This document shows, in pieces, positions 51,911 through 62,853 of a stretch of 64,000 nucleotides of DNA. A model generated the notes under the pieces. It saw nothing but the letters and a program-made list of their open reading frames with translations. It had not been told where the DNA came from and did no database searches. How positions within the stretch are numbered: the stretch's first letter is position 1; every line of letters starts with the position of its first letter. The stretch covers positions 248,001 through 312,000 of the forward strand of contig JANQGQ010000018.1 in NCBI GenBank assembly GCA_028277185.1, in the 5' to 3' direction. The position numbers were made by a program, and so were the translations under genes. This stretch comes from Woeseiaceae bacterium. GTDB lineage: Bacteria; Pseudomonadota; Gammaproteobacteria; Steroidobacterales; Woeseiaceae.

Positions 51911-54460
51911 GTGCCCTGTTGCCGCCGCATCGTCGTCGTCATCGCCGCGCTGGCCTGCCCGATGAGTCTGTTCGCGGGTCCGAACGTAGCACTGGACAAC
52001 ATCCTGCTGAGTAAGGTCGACGGCGTCACCAAGGTCGAGATCTGGCCAGGCTGCACGATGCGCTACGTAGACCACTCGCCCGCGGCCGCGGGTGTCGAGC
52101 TGCGCATCCGCGTCGCGGTCGACCCGGACTGTGCCGAACGGCTCGATGCGGTCGTCAGCGAACGATATGCGCCGTCGAGCCTGCGCCTCGGCAACGTCGA
52201 AGAAATCGTGTTCGACCGCTTCTCCGACCGCGACACCTTCATCACTCTCAACTTTCGCGAACCGCAGCAGTTCGAAGTGCGCCAGCATCAGGTCGGCTGG
52301 ATCGAGGTCTTCGTCGACACGACGATCGCGTCGGCAAGCCTGCCGGCCGCGCGACCCGAGCCGCAGATACGTGCGGTACCGGACAGCCCGATACCGCCCG
52401 CGCCTCGCCCGGAGGTTCGCGACCGCCGCTCGGCGGCGTCGCGGCCGGCAGCCCGGGTCAACGTGCCGCCCTCGACGACCGGTGACATCGTCATCCAGCT
52501 CGGCGTGTTTGCCGACGCGGCCCCGGCAATCGCCGAACTCACGCGCAACGGCTCGCCGCATTTCGCGTATACGACGGAGTTCGAAGTCAACGCCAGGGAC
52601 TGGGAAGGTCTTGCGCTGGGATTTTTCGATACCGAAGACGAGGCCAGCGCAGCGCTCGACGGCCTGCGGTCCAGCTTCCCCGATGCCTGGATTCGCTTCG
52701 TCGACGCGGACGAGCGCGACCGCGCCATGGCGGCCGGCGAGGCGCGCGAGCGTCTCCGCGCAAGCGTTCCTGCCGTACGGCGCGGCGCCGGCGAGCCCCT
52801 ATCGGCCGCTGCGCTCGACGCGGCGATGAGCGAGGGCCGGCGTGCCATCCTCGAGCGGCGCCACTCCGACGCCGTGCGTCTGTACACCGACGTGCTCGGA
52901 TCGCCGGGACACGAGCACGGCCCCGAGGCCCGCGAGATGCTGGGCATTGCGCTCGAGCGCAGCGGCAACGTCGAGGCGGCGCTTGCCGAATACCGCGCGT
53001 TCGAACTCGAGTACCCGGAGCACATGCTGGCCGGCCGCGTCGGCACGCGACGCGAGGCGCTCGAAACCGCTCTCGCGCAGGCCGCCGTCGTGGCCAGTCC
53101 TGCACCCGCCGCCCGTTCGCGGCGACACGAGGGCGCCTGGCAGCTTCACGGGGGCGTTTCGCACTACTACTGGCGCAACCAGGAGCAGATCGTCCATGAC
53201 GGCAATCGCCGCGTGACGAGCTCGGGTGTGCTCGGGCTTCTGGACCTCACCGCCACCCGCCGGGGCGATCGCTTCGACGTACTCGCGAGGGTCAACGCCG
53301 CCTATCAACACAACCTCGTCGACTTCGACCGGAGCGGCGACGTCGGCTGGGTGTCCAGTGCGTTCGTGGATTTGCGGGACAACGACCTGGGCTGGCAGAG
53401 CCGCCTCGGCCGGCAGACGCGGCGCGAGGACGGCGTACCGGGCCGCTTCGACGGCATCGGGATTCGCTACGACTGGCGCCCCGAGTTGAGCTTCAGCGTC
53501 AGCGGCGGCGTACCGGTCGATTCGCCGCGCTTCCTCGCCGACGGCGGACGGGCCTTCGTCGCGGCCAGCGCCCACGCCGGCGGCCTCTGGGACGGGCGCG
53601 TCGATGCAAGCGTCTACACACACCAGCAAACGGCGGACGGGATCTATGACCGGCAGGCCGTCGGGGGCGAACTGAGTTATCGCGAGGGCGGATTCACGGC
53701 CATCGCGCTCATCGACTTCGACGTCTCGTACAGTGTCCTGAACACGTTCCTTCTCAACACGACGTGGCGGCTCGACAACGGCTGGATTCTCACGGGACGG
53801 GTCGACGTCGGCGCACTGCCGTATCTCACGACCCGCAATGCGCTTGCGGGACAAACCGCTACGACGATCGACGAGCTGCTCGAGAGCTATACCGAGGGTC
53901 AGGTACGTCGGCTCGCACGGGACCGGACCGGGCAGGCGAGCACGGTGTCGGCGGGTCTGTCGCTGCCGCTCGGTGAGCGTTTCGACCTGAGTTTCGATGC
54001 GACCCTGCGCCAGAACGAGGGCACCGTCGAGTCCGGCGGCGTCGCGGCGATTCCCGACACCGGCGCACAACTCTTCTTCAACGCGATGGTCGTCGGAACC
54101 TCGCTCGTGAAGCGGAACGACCTTTGGATGCTGTCGCTGCGCTCGGACAGCAACTTGTCGCGCGACAGCAGGACGCTCATCGCCGACTGCCGGCTGCCGT
54201 TCGGCCGCGCACTCAGAATCAACCCGCGGCTCACGGTGGCGGTGCACACACCCAACGTCGTCGCAGCCAGCGAGCAGACCGTGATTACCCCGGCGCTCAG
54301 GCTGCTCTGGCGCTGGAACCGCGTGCTGATCGATCTGGAAGCCGGCGCGCGCTGGTCGAACCGCGAGCTGCCGCCACTGGAAGCCGATCCGTTCACGCCG
54401 GACGGCACCGAGGAACTCAGCGGCGGTTTCGTGAACCTCGGTTATCGCCTGGAGTTCTGA
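51911..54460 (+). CDS. outer-membrane beta-barrel protein with SPOR and TPR modules
   Basis: An 849-aa protein with a signal peptide (VVVIAALACPMSLFA). After an AMIN-like beta domain (residues about 25-140) and a Pro-rich linker comes a SPOR-like domain (IVIQLGVFADAAPAIAELTRNG, GFFDTEDEASAALDGLRSSF), then a TPR pair (GRRAILERRHSDAVRLYTDVLG). The last 430 residues have alternating beta-strand patterns and a terminal Phe, typical of an outer-membrane barrel. It immediately follows two multiheme cytochromes, so it may be the porin sheath of an electron conduit. The GTG start is 51911. Confidence 0.75.
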   Translation: MPCCRRIVVVIAALACPMSLFAGPNVALDNILLSKVDGVTKVEIWPGCTMRYVDHSPAAAGVELRIRVAVDPDCAERLDAVVSERYAPSSLRLGNVEEIVFDRFSDRDTFITLNFREPQQFEVRQHQVGWIEVFVDTTIASASLPAARPEPQIRAVPDSPIPPAPRPEVRDRRSAASRPAARVNVPPSTTGDIVIQLGVFADAAPAIAELTRNGSPHFAYTTEFEVNARDWEGLALGFFDTEDEASAALDGLRSSFPDAWIRFVDADERDRAMAAGEARERLRASVPAVRRGAGEPLSAAALDAAMSEGRRAILERRHSDAVRLYTDVLGSPGHEHGPEAREMLGIALERSGNVEAALAEYRAFELEYPEHMLAGRVGTRREALETALAQAAVVASPAPAARSRRHEGAWQLHGGVSHYYWRNQEQIVHDGNRRVTSSGVLGLLDLTATRRGDRFDVLARVNAAYQHNLVDFDRSGDVGWVSSAFVDLRDNDLGWQSRLGRQTRREDGVPGRFDGIGIRYDWRPELSFSVSGGVPVDSPRFLADGGRAFVAASAHAGGLWDGRVDASVYTHQQTADGIYDRQAVGGELSYREGGFTAIALIDFDVSYSVLNTFLLNTTWRLDNGWILTGRVDVGALPYLTTRNALAGQTATTIDELLESYTEGQVRRLARDRTGQASTVSAGLSLPLGERFDLSFDATLRQNEGTVESGGVAAIPDTGAQLFFNAMVVGTSLVKRNDLWMLSLRSDSNLSRDSRTLIADCRLPFGRALRINPRLTVAVHTPNVVAASEQTVITPALRLLWRWNRVLIDLEAGARWSNRELPPLEADPFTPDGTEELSGGFVNLGYRLEF

Positions 54461-54461
54461 G

Positions 54462-55013
54462 ATGCGGCTCAGAGAATTGCTCCTCGGACTGCTTGCAGCC
54501 CTGTCGCTCCAGGGCTGCGCCGGAACGCCCGACAACGGTGTCGTCGCGGACGTCGACGAAAGCACTGGCGACTCGCTTGCGAGACCTAAGGAGCCGTTGC
54601 GTCTCGCGACGACCCGTCCCGCGCTGTCCACGGTGGGCAAGGACTACCTGCTCATCGCGCCGGTTGCCGTGAGCGGGTCGGTACACCGTGGACTCTATCT
54701 CTGGTTCGCCATCGGCAGTACCGTCGACCGCGAACTGCACGGGCTCTCCGCGCCGGGGATCGATCGCATCGTCTTGCTCGTCGACGGCATGCCGATGAGC
54801 TTCGATCTCGTCGACTGGTCGGAACGATCGGGCGTCGAACCGTATCGGGTGCCCGTGAAGACGCACCGTAGCTTCGCCGCGCGCGTGACCCGCAACCAGC
54901 TTGAGCGCATCCGCTCGGCGGATGCATTGAGCGCCTGGGTTACGAACCCGTCGCAGCGCTCGCCGGACTACGAATTGGTCCGGGGTCATCCATCCGACTG
55001 GAACACGTTCTGA
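54462..55013 (+). CDS. outer-membrane lipoprotein of the cytochrome operon
   Basis: A 183-aa lipoprotein (lipobox LQGC) with a beta-rich domain containing DYLLIAPVAVSGSVHRGLYLWFAIG and LVDGMPMSFDLVDWSE. I do not recognise the family. Only one base separates its ATG from the barrel gene stop, so it belongs to the same transcript and is likely an accessory of the barrel. Confidence 0.65.
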   Translation: MRLRELLLGLLAALSLQGCAGTPDNGVVADVDESTGDSLARPKEPLRLATTRPALSTVGKDYLLIAPVAVSGSVHRGLYLWFAIGSTVDRELHGLSAPGIDRIVLLVDGMPMSFDLVDWSERSGVEPYRVPVKTHRSFAARVTRNQLERIRSADALSAWVTNPSQRSPDYELVRGHPSDWNTF

Positions 55014-55024
55014 CGAAGGAAGAA

Positions 55025-55043
55025 GCCCGGCCGGCGGCCGGGC
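55025..55043. terminator. bidirectional hairpin between convergent genes
   Basis: A GC-rich palindrome GCCCGGCC-GGC-GGCCGGGC lies between the lipoprotein gene and the convergent spondin gene. Its position suggests a terminator, but it lacks a T run on either side, so strength is doubtful. Confidence 0.4.
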
Positions 55044-55057
55044 CTCCTATTCCCGAG

Positions 55058-55753
55058 CTACTGCACGCGTCGAACGCTCACGCGGGCGACAGGGTTCCGC
55101 CAGTCGTAGGCGTCGGGCGCGAGGTCCGCGATACCGTGCACGCCGTTGTGGATGTGCACGAATCCCTCACCGCCATCGGGTGTGCGCGCATTGCCGCTAT
55201 CGGGCGGACATGCAGGACCCGGAATGAAGGCGCAATCCTCGTTGTTCGCCTCGCTGCCGGCATCGTAGGCGTTTGCACTGAAGGAGCGCGTCGAGAAACG
55301 GCTTCGCGGCAGCGATCGCGAGTCGATCGCGAGAAACGCATCGTTCGTGTTGACGAGCATGGACACCACGCTCAGGACCCGGAAACGACGAGTGCTCTCG
55401 ATCCGGTACGCGGCCGACGCGCCCGGCGGGATCGGCGCCGTCGTCGATTGCGCCTCGAAGACCTCGGGCAAGGATCCGGCAAGATCCGCAAGCGGCACGC
55501 CGTCGCCGTCCTCGGCGACGATCGCGAGTTCGTCCAGCGCCGGTTGCCCGGCCTCGAACAGCGCGACGTCGCGTGAGTGCGTCACGAGAACGGGCGGACT
55601 GAAGACCTGCCCTTTCGTGATGTTGGTGATGGTCACCTCGTACACGAGTGTGCGCGGCTTGTAGCTGTAGCCGTCCGCCTGTGCGGCAATCGGCAGCGCC
55701 GCCGTAGCGAGCAGCGAGCAGAACGCAAGCGCTCTGCGAAGAGTGATCGTCAT
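55058..55753 (-). CDS. spondin-domain exported protein
   Basis: A 231-aa protein with signal peptide (ALAFCSLLATAALPIAAQA) followed by a spondin_N domain: YEVTITNITKGQVFSPPVLVTHS at the start, then SVVSMLVNTNDAFLAID and EGFVHIHNGVHGI toward the end. Spondin domains bind metal or glycans in the extracellular space; the bacterial role is unknown. GAGGAG precedes ATG 55753; the open frame extends 31 codons further without a start signal. It lies downstream of the two-component genes on the same strand. Confidence 0.88.
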   Translation of the reverse strand: MTITLRRALAFCSLLATAALPIAAQADGYSYKPRTLVYEVTITNITKGQVFSPPVLVTHSRDVALFEAGQPALDELAIVAEDGDGVPLADLAGSLPEVFEAQSTTAPIPPGASAAYRIESTRRFRVLSVVSMLVNTNDAFLAIDSRSLPRSRFSTRSFSANAYDAGSEANNEDCAFIPGPACPPDSGNARTPDGGEGFVHIHNGVHGIADLAPDAYDWRNPVARVSVRRVQ

Positions 55754-55882
55754 CTTCGGTTTCTCCTCAATGGTTTGGAAACGAATGGGTCGGCGCCAGA
55801 GCGCTGCCCCATTCAAGCAGGGAGAAAACCGGCAAATATCACGCAACCATCACGATTCTATGGAGATTCTTCGCGCGGCCGC

Positions 55883-57358
55883 TCAAGCGGCCTGACGATG
55901 CCGCGGCAGCTCGAACTCGAAACGCGTGCCGGCATTGAGGCGGCTCGTCACGGCAATCCTCGACTCGTGCAGGTCGAGGATCCGCTTGACGATCGCAAGC
56001 CCCAGCCCGGACGAGTCGGACAGCGCTTCCTCGCCCTGCTCCGCCCGATAGAAACGATCGAATATCCGACCGAGCTCGTTCTCGGGAATGCCGATTCCGG
56101 TATCGCTGACCGCGACGGACACCGCCTCGGGACGCTCCGCGATGCTGAGCACGATCTCGCCGCCGGCCGGCGTAAAGCGAATGGCGTTGCGAACCAGATT
56201 CTCGAGCACGCGCTGAATCAGGCCGATATCGCCGACCGTCAACGCCGTATCCGCGTCGAGCCGCATCGACAGGCCGATGCCCTTGCGCTCCGCCTCGAGC
56301 TTGAACTCCTGCACGACGTCCTGGGCCAGCTCGGGAACGGAGAACGCCTCGAGACTCGGCGTAACGCTTGCCGAGTCGAGCTTCGACAGCTCGAACAGAT
56401 CGCCGATCAGCGTGCCGAGCCTGATGACGTGGCGCCGGGCGATTTTGAGATAGTGCGCACGCTCCTCCGGAGCGAGCGACTCGCCCTTGAGCAACAGCGT
56501 TTCCAGATAGCCCTGCATTGCCGACAGCGGCGTCCTCAGGTCGTGGGAGATGTTCGTCACGAGCTCGCGGCGCAGGCGATCGTTCTCTTTGAGCTGCTCG
56601 ATCTGCTGACGGATCTGCGCCGACATCGCCACGAAGGAGCGTGCGAGGCAGTCGATCTCGTCGGTACCCGCCTCCGTGACGTCGAGTGCGGGCTCTGCCT
56701 CGAAGTTCGACTCGACGAGTTTCTTGACTGCCGTGCTCAGGCGCTTCAGGCGCCCGGTGAGCAAGCCGAAGACGAGCAGGCCGACGGAAGCGGCCGCGAG
56801 TACGATCACTACCGCCATCACGGCACTGACGTTGCCGACATACGTGCTGCCGATATCGCTGGCCAGCTCTTCGTATTTCTGGCCGCCCAGGACGACGTAC
56901 AGATAACCTTCGAGCCGGCCGTTGTGCCGAATCTCGGCCGCGGAGAAGACCTTTCTCGTTCCCGGGCTCCGCGGGTCGTCGCCGTGAATCGGCATGTGGA
57001 CGCCGCCCGCAATCAGCGCCCGTACCGGCTCGAGATCGACGCGGTCGCGGATGGTCACATCGGGCGCGAAGCCATGCCCCAAAATCAGTCCCGTCGCGTC
57101 GAGCAGATAGATCTCCGCGGTCGGATTGATGATCATCGCGTGATGCGCAAGGTCGCGCAGACTGTCGATGTCCGCGACGCCGTCGGCGATCAGCTGCCGC
57201 TGCTCGATCACGTACATGGCGATCGGCGCGTTGAGCTGTTGCGTCAGCTCCTCGTAGTAGAGACGTGTGTTGTGGCGATCGACGAGGAAAAACGCGGCCC
57301 CCATCAGGACGACGATGGCGAGCAGCGCCGCGGACAGCTTCGCGAACAGCGAGTTCAT
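55883..57358 (-). CDS. sensor histidine kinase
   Basis: A 491-aa membrane kinase. Two membrane segments (residues about 8-26 and 163-185) enclose a periplasmic sensor domain of about 135 residues. A HAMP domain follows, then the HisKA box SHDLRTPLSAMQG (His phospho-acceptor) and the ATPase domain with NLVRNAIRFTPAGG, DTGIGI and GLGLAIVKR. ATG 57358 overlaps the response-regulator stop, so the two are made together. The signal is unknown. Confidence 0.92.
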   Translation of the reverse strand: MNSLFAKLSAALLAIVVLMGAAFFLVDRHNTRLYYEELTQQLNAPIAMYVIEQRQLIADGVADIDSLRDLAHHAMIINPTAEIYLLDATGLILGHGFAPDVTIRDRVDLEPVRALIAGGVHMPIHGDDPRSPGTRKVFSAAEIRHNGRLEGYLYVVLGGQKYEELASDIGSTYVGNVSAVMAVVIVLAAASVGLLVFGLLTGRLKRLSTAVKKLVESNFEAEPALDVTEAGTDEIDCLARSFVAMSAQIRQQIEQLKENDRLRRELVTNISHDLRTPLSAMQGYLETLLLKGESLAPEERAHYLKIARRHVIRLGTLIGDLFELSKLDSASVTPSLEAFSVPELAQDVVQEFKLEAERKGIGLSMRLDADTALTVGDIGLIQRVLENLVRNAIRFTPAGGEIVLSIAERPEAVSVAVSDTGIGIPENELGRIFDRFYRAEQGEEALSDSSGLGLAIVKRILDLHESRIAVTSRLNAGTRFEFELPRHRQAA

Positions 57359-58113
57359 CGTCTGTCGAAAGCGAGGACGTTGGACTCGGCGGCGAACTTG
57401 TACCCGACTCCCCACACCGTAACGATCATCGCGGGCCTGGACGGATCCTCCTCGATCTTCGCGCGCAGCCGGTTGATATGGGAGTTGACCGTATGCTCGT
57501 AGCCTTCGTGACCGTAGCCCCAAACCTGGTCGAGCAGATCCGCGCGCCGAAAAACGCGCCCCGGATGACGCGCGAAGAAATCCAGGAGATCGAATTCGCG
57601 CGCGGTCAGGTCGACGGTCTTCTCGTCCAGACGCACCTCGCGCCGCGCCGCGTCGATAGCAAGCCTGCCGATACGCAGAGGCCTGTCGGGGTCCGGGCCG
57701 GAAGCCAGCTGCCGCCGCAGATTGTCGATGCGCCGAAAAATCGCCCGAACCCTGGCCACGAGTTCCAGCACGCTGAACGGCTTGGTCAGATAGTCGTCGG
57801 CACCGGTTTCGAGGCCCAGCACACGGTCCATCTCGGCTGACTTCGACGTCAGCATGAGGATGGGCTGGTACGGCCGGAGACGGCGGACGGTCCGGCAGAT
57901 TTCGAGCCCGTCGGGGCCCGGAATCCGGAGATCGAGGATGATTAGCGTCCACGTCTCCGAGGTGGCAAGTCGAAGGCCGTCGTAGCCGTCGCGCGCGACG
58001 GTAACCTCATCGCACACGTCGCCGAGATGCATCGCCACCAGATCGGCGATATCGCGCTCGTCCTCGACCAACAGGACTTTACGGATCTGCGGCGAATGGG
58101 CGTGGCTCGACAC
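57355..58113 (-). CDS. OmpR-family response regulator
   Basis: A 252-aa regulator. The receiver domain holds the acidic pocket VEDERD, phospho-acceptor Asp in ILDLRIPGPDG (about residue 60), Thr in MLTSKS and Lys in LTKPFSV. The winged-helix DNA-binding domain is OmpR-type: LTAREFDLLDFFARHPGRVFRRADLL and VNSHINRLRAKIE. It partners with the overlapping kinase gene downstream. Target genes cannot be inferred; the following spondin gene is a neighbour candidate. Confidence 0.93.
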   Translation of the reverse strand: MSSHAHSPQIRKVLLVEDERDIADLVAMHLGDVCDEVTVARDGYDGLRLATSETWTLIILDLRIPGPDGLEICRTVRRLRPYQPILMLTSKSAEMDRVLGLETGADDYLTKPFSVLELVARVRAIFRRIDNLRRQLASGPDPDRPLRIGRLAIDAARREVRLDEKTVDLTAREFDLLDFFARHPGRVFRRADLLDQVWGYGHEGYEHTVNSHINRLRAKIEEDPSRPAMIVTVWGVGYKFAAESNVLAFDRR

Positions 58114-58204
58114 CGAGCGGTTCTCCGACTACATCGGCACGCCATAGTAGACCGGGGATATCACGCAAATATCACGGCCCCTTCCGGCGCCTATCCCCGG
58201 CGCC

Positions 58205-58238
58205 AAAAAAAGAAAACCCGGTGCGAAGACCGGGTTTT
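58205..58238 (-). terminator. groEL intrinsic terminator
   Basis: A 10-bp hairpin AAAACCCGGT/ACCGGGTTTT with a six-base loop. On the minus strand it is followed by a long T tract (a T run corresponding to plus-strand 58205-58211), placed 27 nt after the groEL stop. Confidence 0.85.
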
Positions 58239-58264
58239 CTCGTAGAACGCCCTGAGGCGACGAC

Positions 58265-59920
<1,656 letters not shown>

Positions 59921-59981
59921 TTATGAAGTTTGGTCTTTGCGGCGGATGCCGCAACGATAAGTAAACGTGTGCGGGTGGGCC

Positions 59982-60272
59982 TTAAGCCTCGACCACCGCC
60001 ATGATGTCGTCTTCTTTCATCACGAGCAGCTCTTCACCGTCGACTTTGACTTCGGTGCCGGCGTACTTGCCGAACAGCACCTGGTCGCCAGCTTTGACGT
60101 CGAGGGCGCGAATCTCGCCGGAGTCGAGGATCTTGCCGTTGCCGACCGCTATCACCTCGCCCTTGATGGGCTTTTCGGTGGCCGCGTCGGGAATCACGAT
60201 GCCGCCGGGCGATGTGCGCTCTTCTTCCATGCGCTTGACGATTACCCGGTCATGAAGCGGACGAATCTTCAT
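59982..60272 (-). CDS. groES: 10 kDa co-chaperonin GroES
   Basis: GroES (96 aa), the lid of the chaperonin. Typical N-terminus [13 protein letters not shown] with mobile loop [19 protein letters not shown], and C-terminal [22 protein letters not shown] precedes ATG 60272. The promoter region upstream carries sigma32 and CIRCE elements. Confidence 0.98.
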   Translation of the reverse strand: MKIRPLHDRVIVKRMEEERTSPGGIVIPDAATEKPIKGEVIAVGNGKILDSGEIRALDVKAGDQVLFGKYAGTEVKVDGEELLVMKEDDIMAVVEA

Positions 60273-60335
60273 GGTGCAGATCTCCTGTAAGATATTGATT
60301 TAAAACCGATATGTAGCAGCGAATGGGGCGAATTG

Positions 60336-60362
60336 TTAGCACTCCCCCCGAAGGAGTGCCAA
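60336..60362 (-). promoter_or_regulatory. CIRCE operator (HrcA)
   Basis: TTAGCACTC - nine bases - GAGTGCCAA, only one base off the CIRCE consensus. It lies 63 bp upstream of groES and would be bound by HrcA to repress groESL in the absence of heat stress. Confidence 0.93.
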
Positions 60363-60364
60363 TG

Positions 60365-60390
60365 ATAGGGGCCGGCCACGAAAATTCAAG
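60365..60390 (-). promoter_or_regulatory. sigma32-type heat-shock promoter of groESL
   Basis: On the minus strand CTTGAA (60390-60385) and CCCCTAT (60371-60365) are separated by 13 bp, close to the RpoH consensus CTTGAA - N13-17 - CCCCATT. The CIRCE operator begins 2 bp downstream and covers the predicted start of transcription, so activation and repression meet here. Confidence 0.75.
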
Positions 60391-60560
60391 CGCTCAACCG
60401 TCGAAAAAACCGGACCTGAGTCGATGACAGCCGCCCCGGAGCAGCCGATAATCCCAGCCGGAACCCGTGGAACCGCCCGCTGTCGGTAACAATGCCGGCG
60501 GCCCGGCGGTCTGTTCCTTGAGTTCCGGCCACTGCTCATGTCACCCCAAAACGCGTCTTG

Positions 60561-62837
60561 ATGAATATTCAGCGACTGAAAACTTGGTTTCTCCTCGCCG
60601 GGCTCATGCTGCCCGCGCTCTCGACGGCCCAAACCGAGCCGCCTCCGCCGCCCGAGGAGGTGTTTCATTACGTGGTGTTCGATGCCGGTGACGCGCTGGA
60701 GATCGACTGGGCGGTCGACGACGGCTACTACATGTACCGGGACTGGTTCGGCTTCGAGACCGACGCCGACGGCATCAGGCTCGGCGAACCGGAAATGCCG
60801 GAGGGCCAGGTGTACGAGGACGAGTTCCTCGGCGAGCAGGTCATCTACCGGCGGAACTTCCTCATCAGGATTCCCTATACGTCGACCGGGGACAGGCCGA
60901 CGAAACTGGACCTCGTCATCGAAAGCCGCGGCTGCAGCGACGGCGGCTTTTGCTACATGCCGACGACATGGACGGAAACGGTCGCGCTCGAGCCGGCTAA
61001 GCCGAAGCTATCGCTGAGCGGTCTGGCGGGCAGCGGCCCGACGCTGGTCACGGGCAGCAACGACTTCCCGCCGCAGGAAGAAGTATTCATCCCGAGCGTT
61101 TCCGCGGTCGACGGCAACACGGTCGAAATCGATATCCGGATCGAGCCGGGCTACTACATATACAAGGACAAGATTGCGGTCCGCGCACTCAGCGACGCGG
61201 CCGAGGCCGGACGGCCGGACCTGCCGGACGGCAAGATGAAGTTCGACGAGTACTTCGGCGAGCAGGAAGTCTATCTGTCCGACGTTCGCTGGCGGCAGTC
61301 GATCGCCCGCGCTACGCCCGAGGCGATGAGCCTCGACATCGAACTCGACTACCAGGGCTGCGCCGACGGCGGCATTTGCTACATGCCGAAGACTACGAGC
61401 TTCACGGTCAGCCTGCCCGAAGCGACGGCCGTCACGGCGCTCAGCGGCATTGCGGGCGGCGGCTCCTCCGGCGGCGCACCCGTAGTGTCCGAACAGGGCC
61501 GCCTCGCGCAAATCATTACCGGATCGAGCCTTTGGGTCGCGGCCGGCGTGTTCTTCCTCGCCGGGCTCGGCCTCGCGTTTACGCCCTGCGTCCTGCCGAT
61601 GGTGCCGATCCTGTCCGGGATCATCGCCGGCGAAGGCGACGACGTGTCGCCGCTGCGCGGCTTTACGCTGGCATTGTCCTACGTCATGGGCATGGCGATC
61701 GTCTATACGCTGGCCGGCGTCGTCGCCGCAAGCGCCGGCGCGAACCTCCAGGCGATCTTCAACCAGCCGTGGGTCCTCCTCATATTCTCGGGCTTGTTCG
61801 TGGTGCTGGCCCTGTCGATGTTCGGCGTGTTCGAGCTGCAGATGCCGAGTTCGATACAGAGCAGGCTCTCGACCATGTCCGGCAACCAGAAGTCCGGCAC
61901 GATGGTCGGCGCGTTCGTCATGGGCGCCATATCGTCGCTGGTCGTCACGGCTTGCGTCGCACCGGCGCTGATCGCCGCGCTTACGGTCATGGCCCAGACC
62001 GGCGACATGGTCCGGGGCGGCGCGGCTCTGTTCGCCATGAGCTTAGGCATGGGCGCGCCGCTGCTTGCCGTCGGTGCCGCGCAGGGCAAGCTCCTGCCGC
62101 GCGTCGGCCCCTGGATGGTCGCGGTCAAGGGCGCTTTCGGCTTCATGATGCTCGGCCTCGCGATCTGGATGCTCTCGCGCATGCTGCCGGGCATCGTCAC
62201 GATGTCGCTCTGGGCGTTGCTGGCGATCATGATCGGAGTGTTCCTCGGTGGACTGACGACGCTGGGCACCGACTCGACGACCGGGCAGAAACTCGGCAAG
62301 GGCTTCGGCGTGGTCTCGCTGGTCTACGGACTTGCGATGTTCGTAGGCGTACTCGCGGGCGGCAGCAACCCGCTCAAGCCGCTGGAGGCGCTCACGGTCA
62401 CCCGCAGCGCGGACGGCGGTGCCGAAGTCGTCAATGCGCACGACATGTTCAAGCGCATCAAAACCAGCGCCGACCTCGATCGCGAGGTCGCCGCGGCAGC
62501 CGCCTCCGGCAAATCGGCGCTTCTGGACTTCTATGCCGACTGGTGCGTATCGTGCAAGGAAATGGAGGCGTTTACGTTCCCGGCACCCGAAGTGCGCGCG
62601 GCTCTGAGCAATACCGTGATGCTGCAGGCGGACGTGACGGCCAACGACGAACTCGACAAGGAACTGCTCGATCGCTTCGGCGTCTTCGGACCGCCGACGA
62701 TCATTTTTTTCGGCACGGACGGCCAACAGCGCCACGGCTATGAAGTCGTCGGCTACATGAAAGCCAGGGACTTCGCGGCTCACGTTAACGAGGCGTTCGC
62801 GCCGACGGCCATGGCGGCCGACGCCGACCAGCCGTAA
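60561..62837 (+). CDS. dsbD: thiol:disulfide interchange protein DsbD
   Basis: DsbD (758 aa) moves reducing power from cytoplasmic thioredoxin to the periplasm. It carries two N-terminal DsbD-alpha-like domains: each contains a GC-DGG-CYMP site (RGCSDGGFCYMP near residue 130, QGCADGGICYMP near 270), whereas most DsbDs have one. The transmembrane domain with FTPCVLPMVP and VVTACVAPAL (the cysteine pair) follows, then a C-terminal thioredoxin domain with WCVSCKEM. ATG 60561 has signal peptide LLAGLMLPALSTAQ; a TTG is just before. It is followed by a TlpA-like gene. Confidence 0.93.
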   Translation: MNIQRLKTWFLLAGLMLPALSTAQTEPPPPPEEVFHYVVFDAGDALEIDWAVDDGYYMYRDWFGFETDADGIRLGEPEMPEGQVYEDEFLGEQVIYRRNFLIRIPYTSTGDRPTKLDLVIESRGCSDGGFCYMPTTWTETVALEPAKPKLSLSGLAGSGPTLVTGSNDFPPQEEVFIPSVSAVDGNTVEIDIRIEPGYYIYKDKIAVRALSDAAEAGRPDLPDGKMKFDEYFGEQEVYLSDVRWRQSIARATPEAMSLDIELDYQGCADGGICYMPKTTSFTVSLPEATAVTALSGIAGGGSSGGAPVVSEQGRLAQIITGSSLWVAAGVFFLAGLGLAFTPCVLPMVPILSGIIAGEGDDVSPLRGFTLALSYVMGMAIVYTLAGVVAASAGANLQAIFNQPWVLLIFSGLFVVLALSMFGVFELQMPSSIQSRLSTMSGNQKSGTMVGAFVMGAISSLVVTACVAPALIAALTVMAQTGDMVRGGAALFAMSLGMGAPLLAVGAAQGKLLPRVGPWMVAVKGAFGFMMLGLAIWMLSRMLPGIVTMSLWALLAIMIGVFLGGLTTLGTDSTTGQKLGKGFGVVSLVYGLAMFVGVLAGGSNPLKPLEALTVTRSADGGAEVVNAHDMFKRIKTSADLDREVAAAAASGKSALLDFYADWCVSCKEMEAFTFPAPEVRAALSNTVMLQADVTANDELDKELLDRFGVFGPPTIIFFGTDGQQRHGYEVVGYMKARDFAAHVNEAFAPTAMAADADQP

Positions 62838-62853
62838 ACCCCAGGGAATACTC

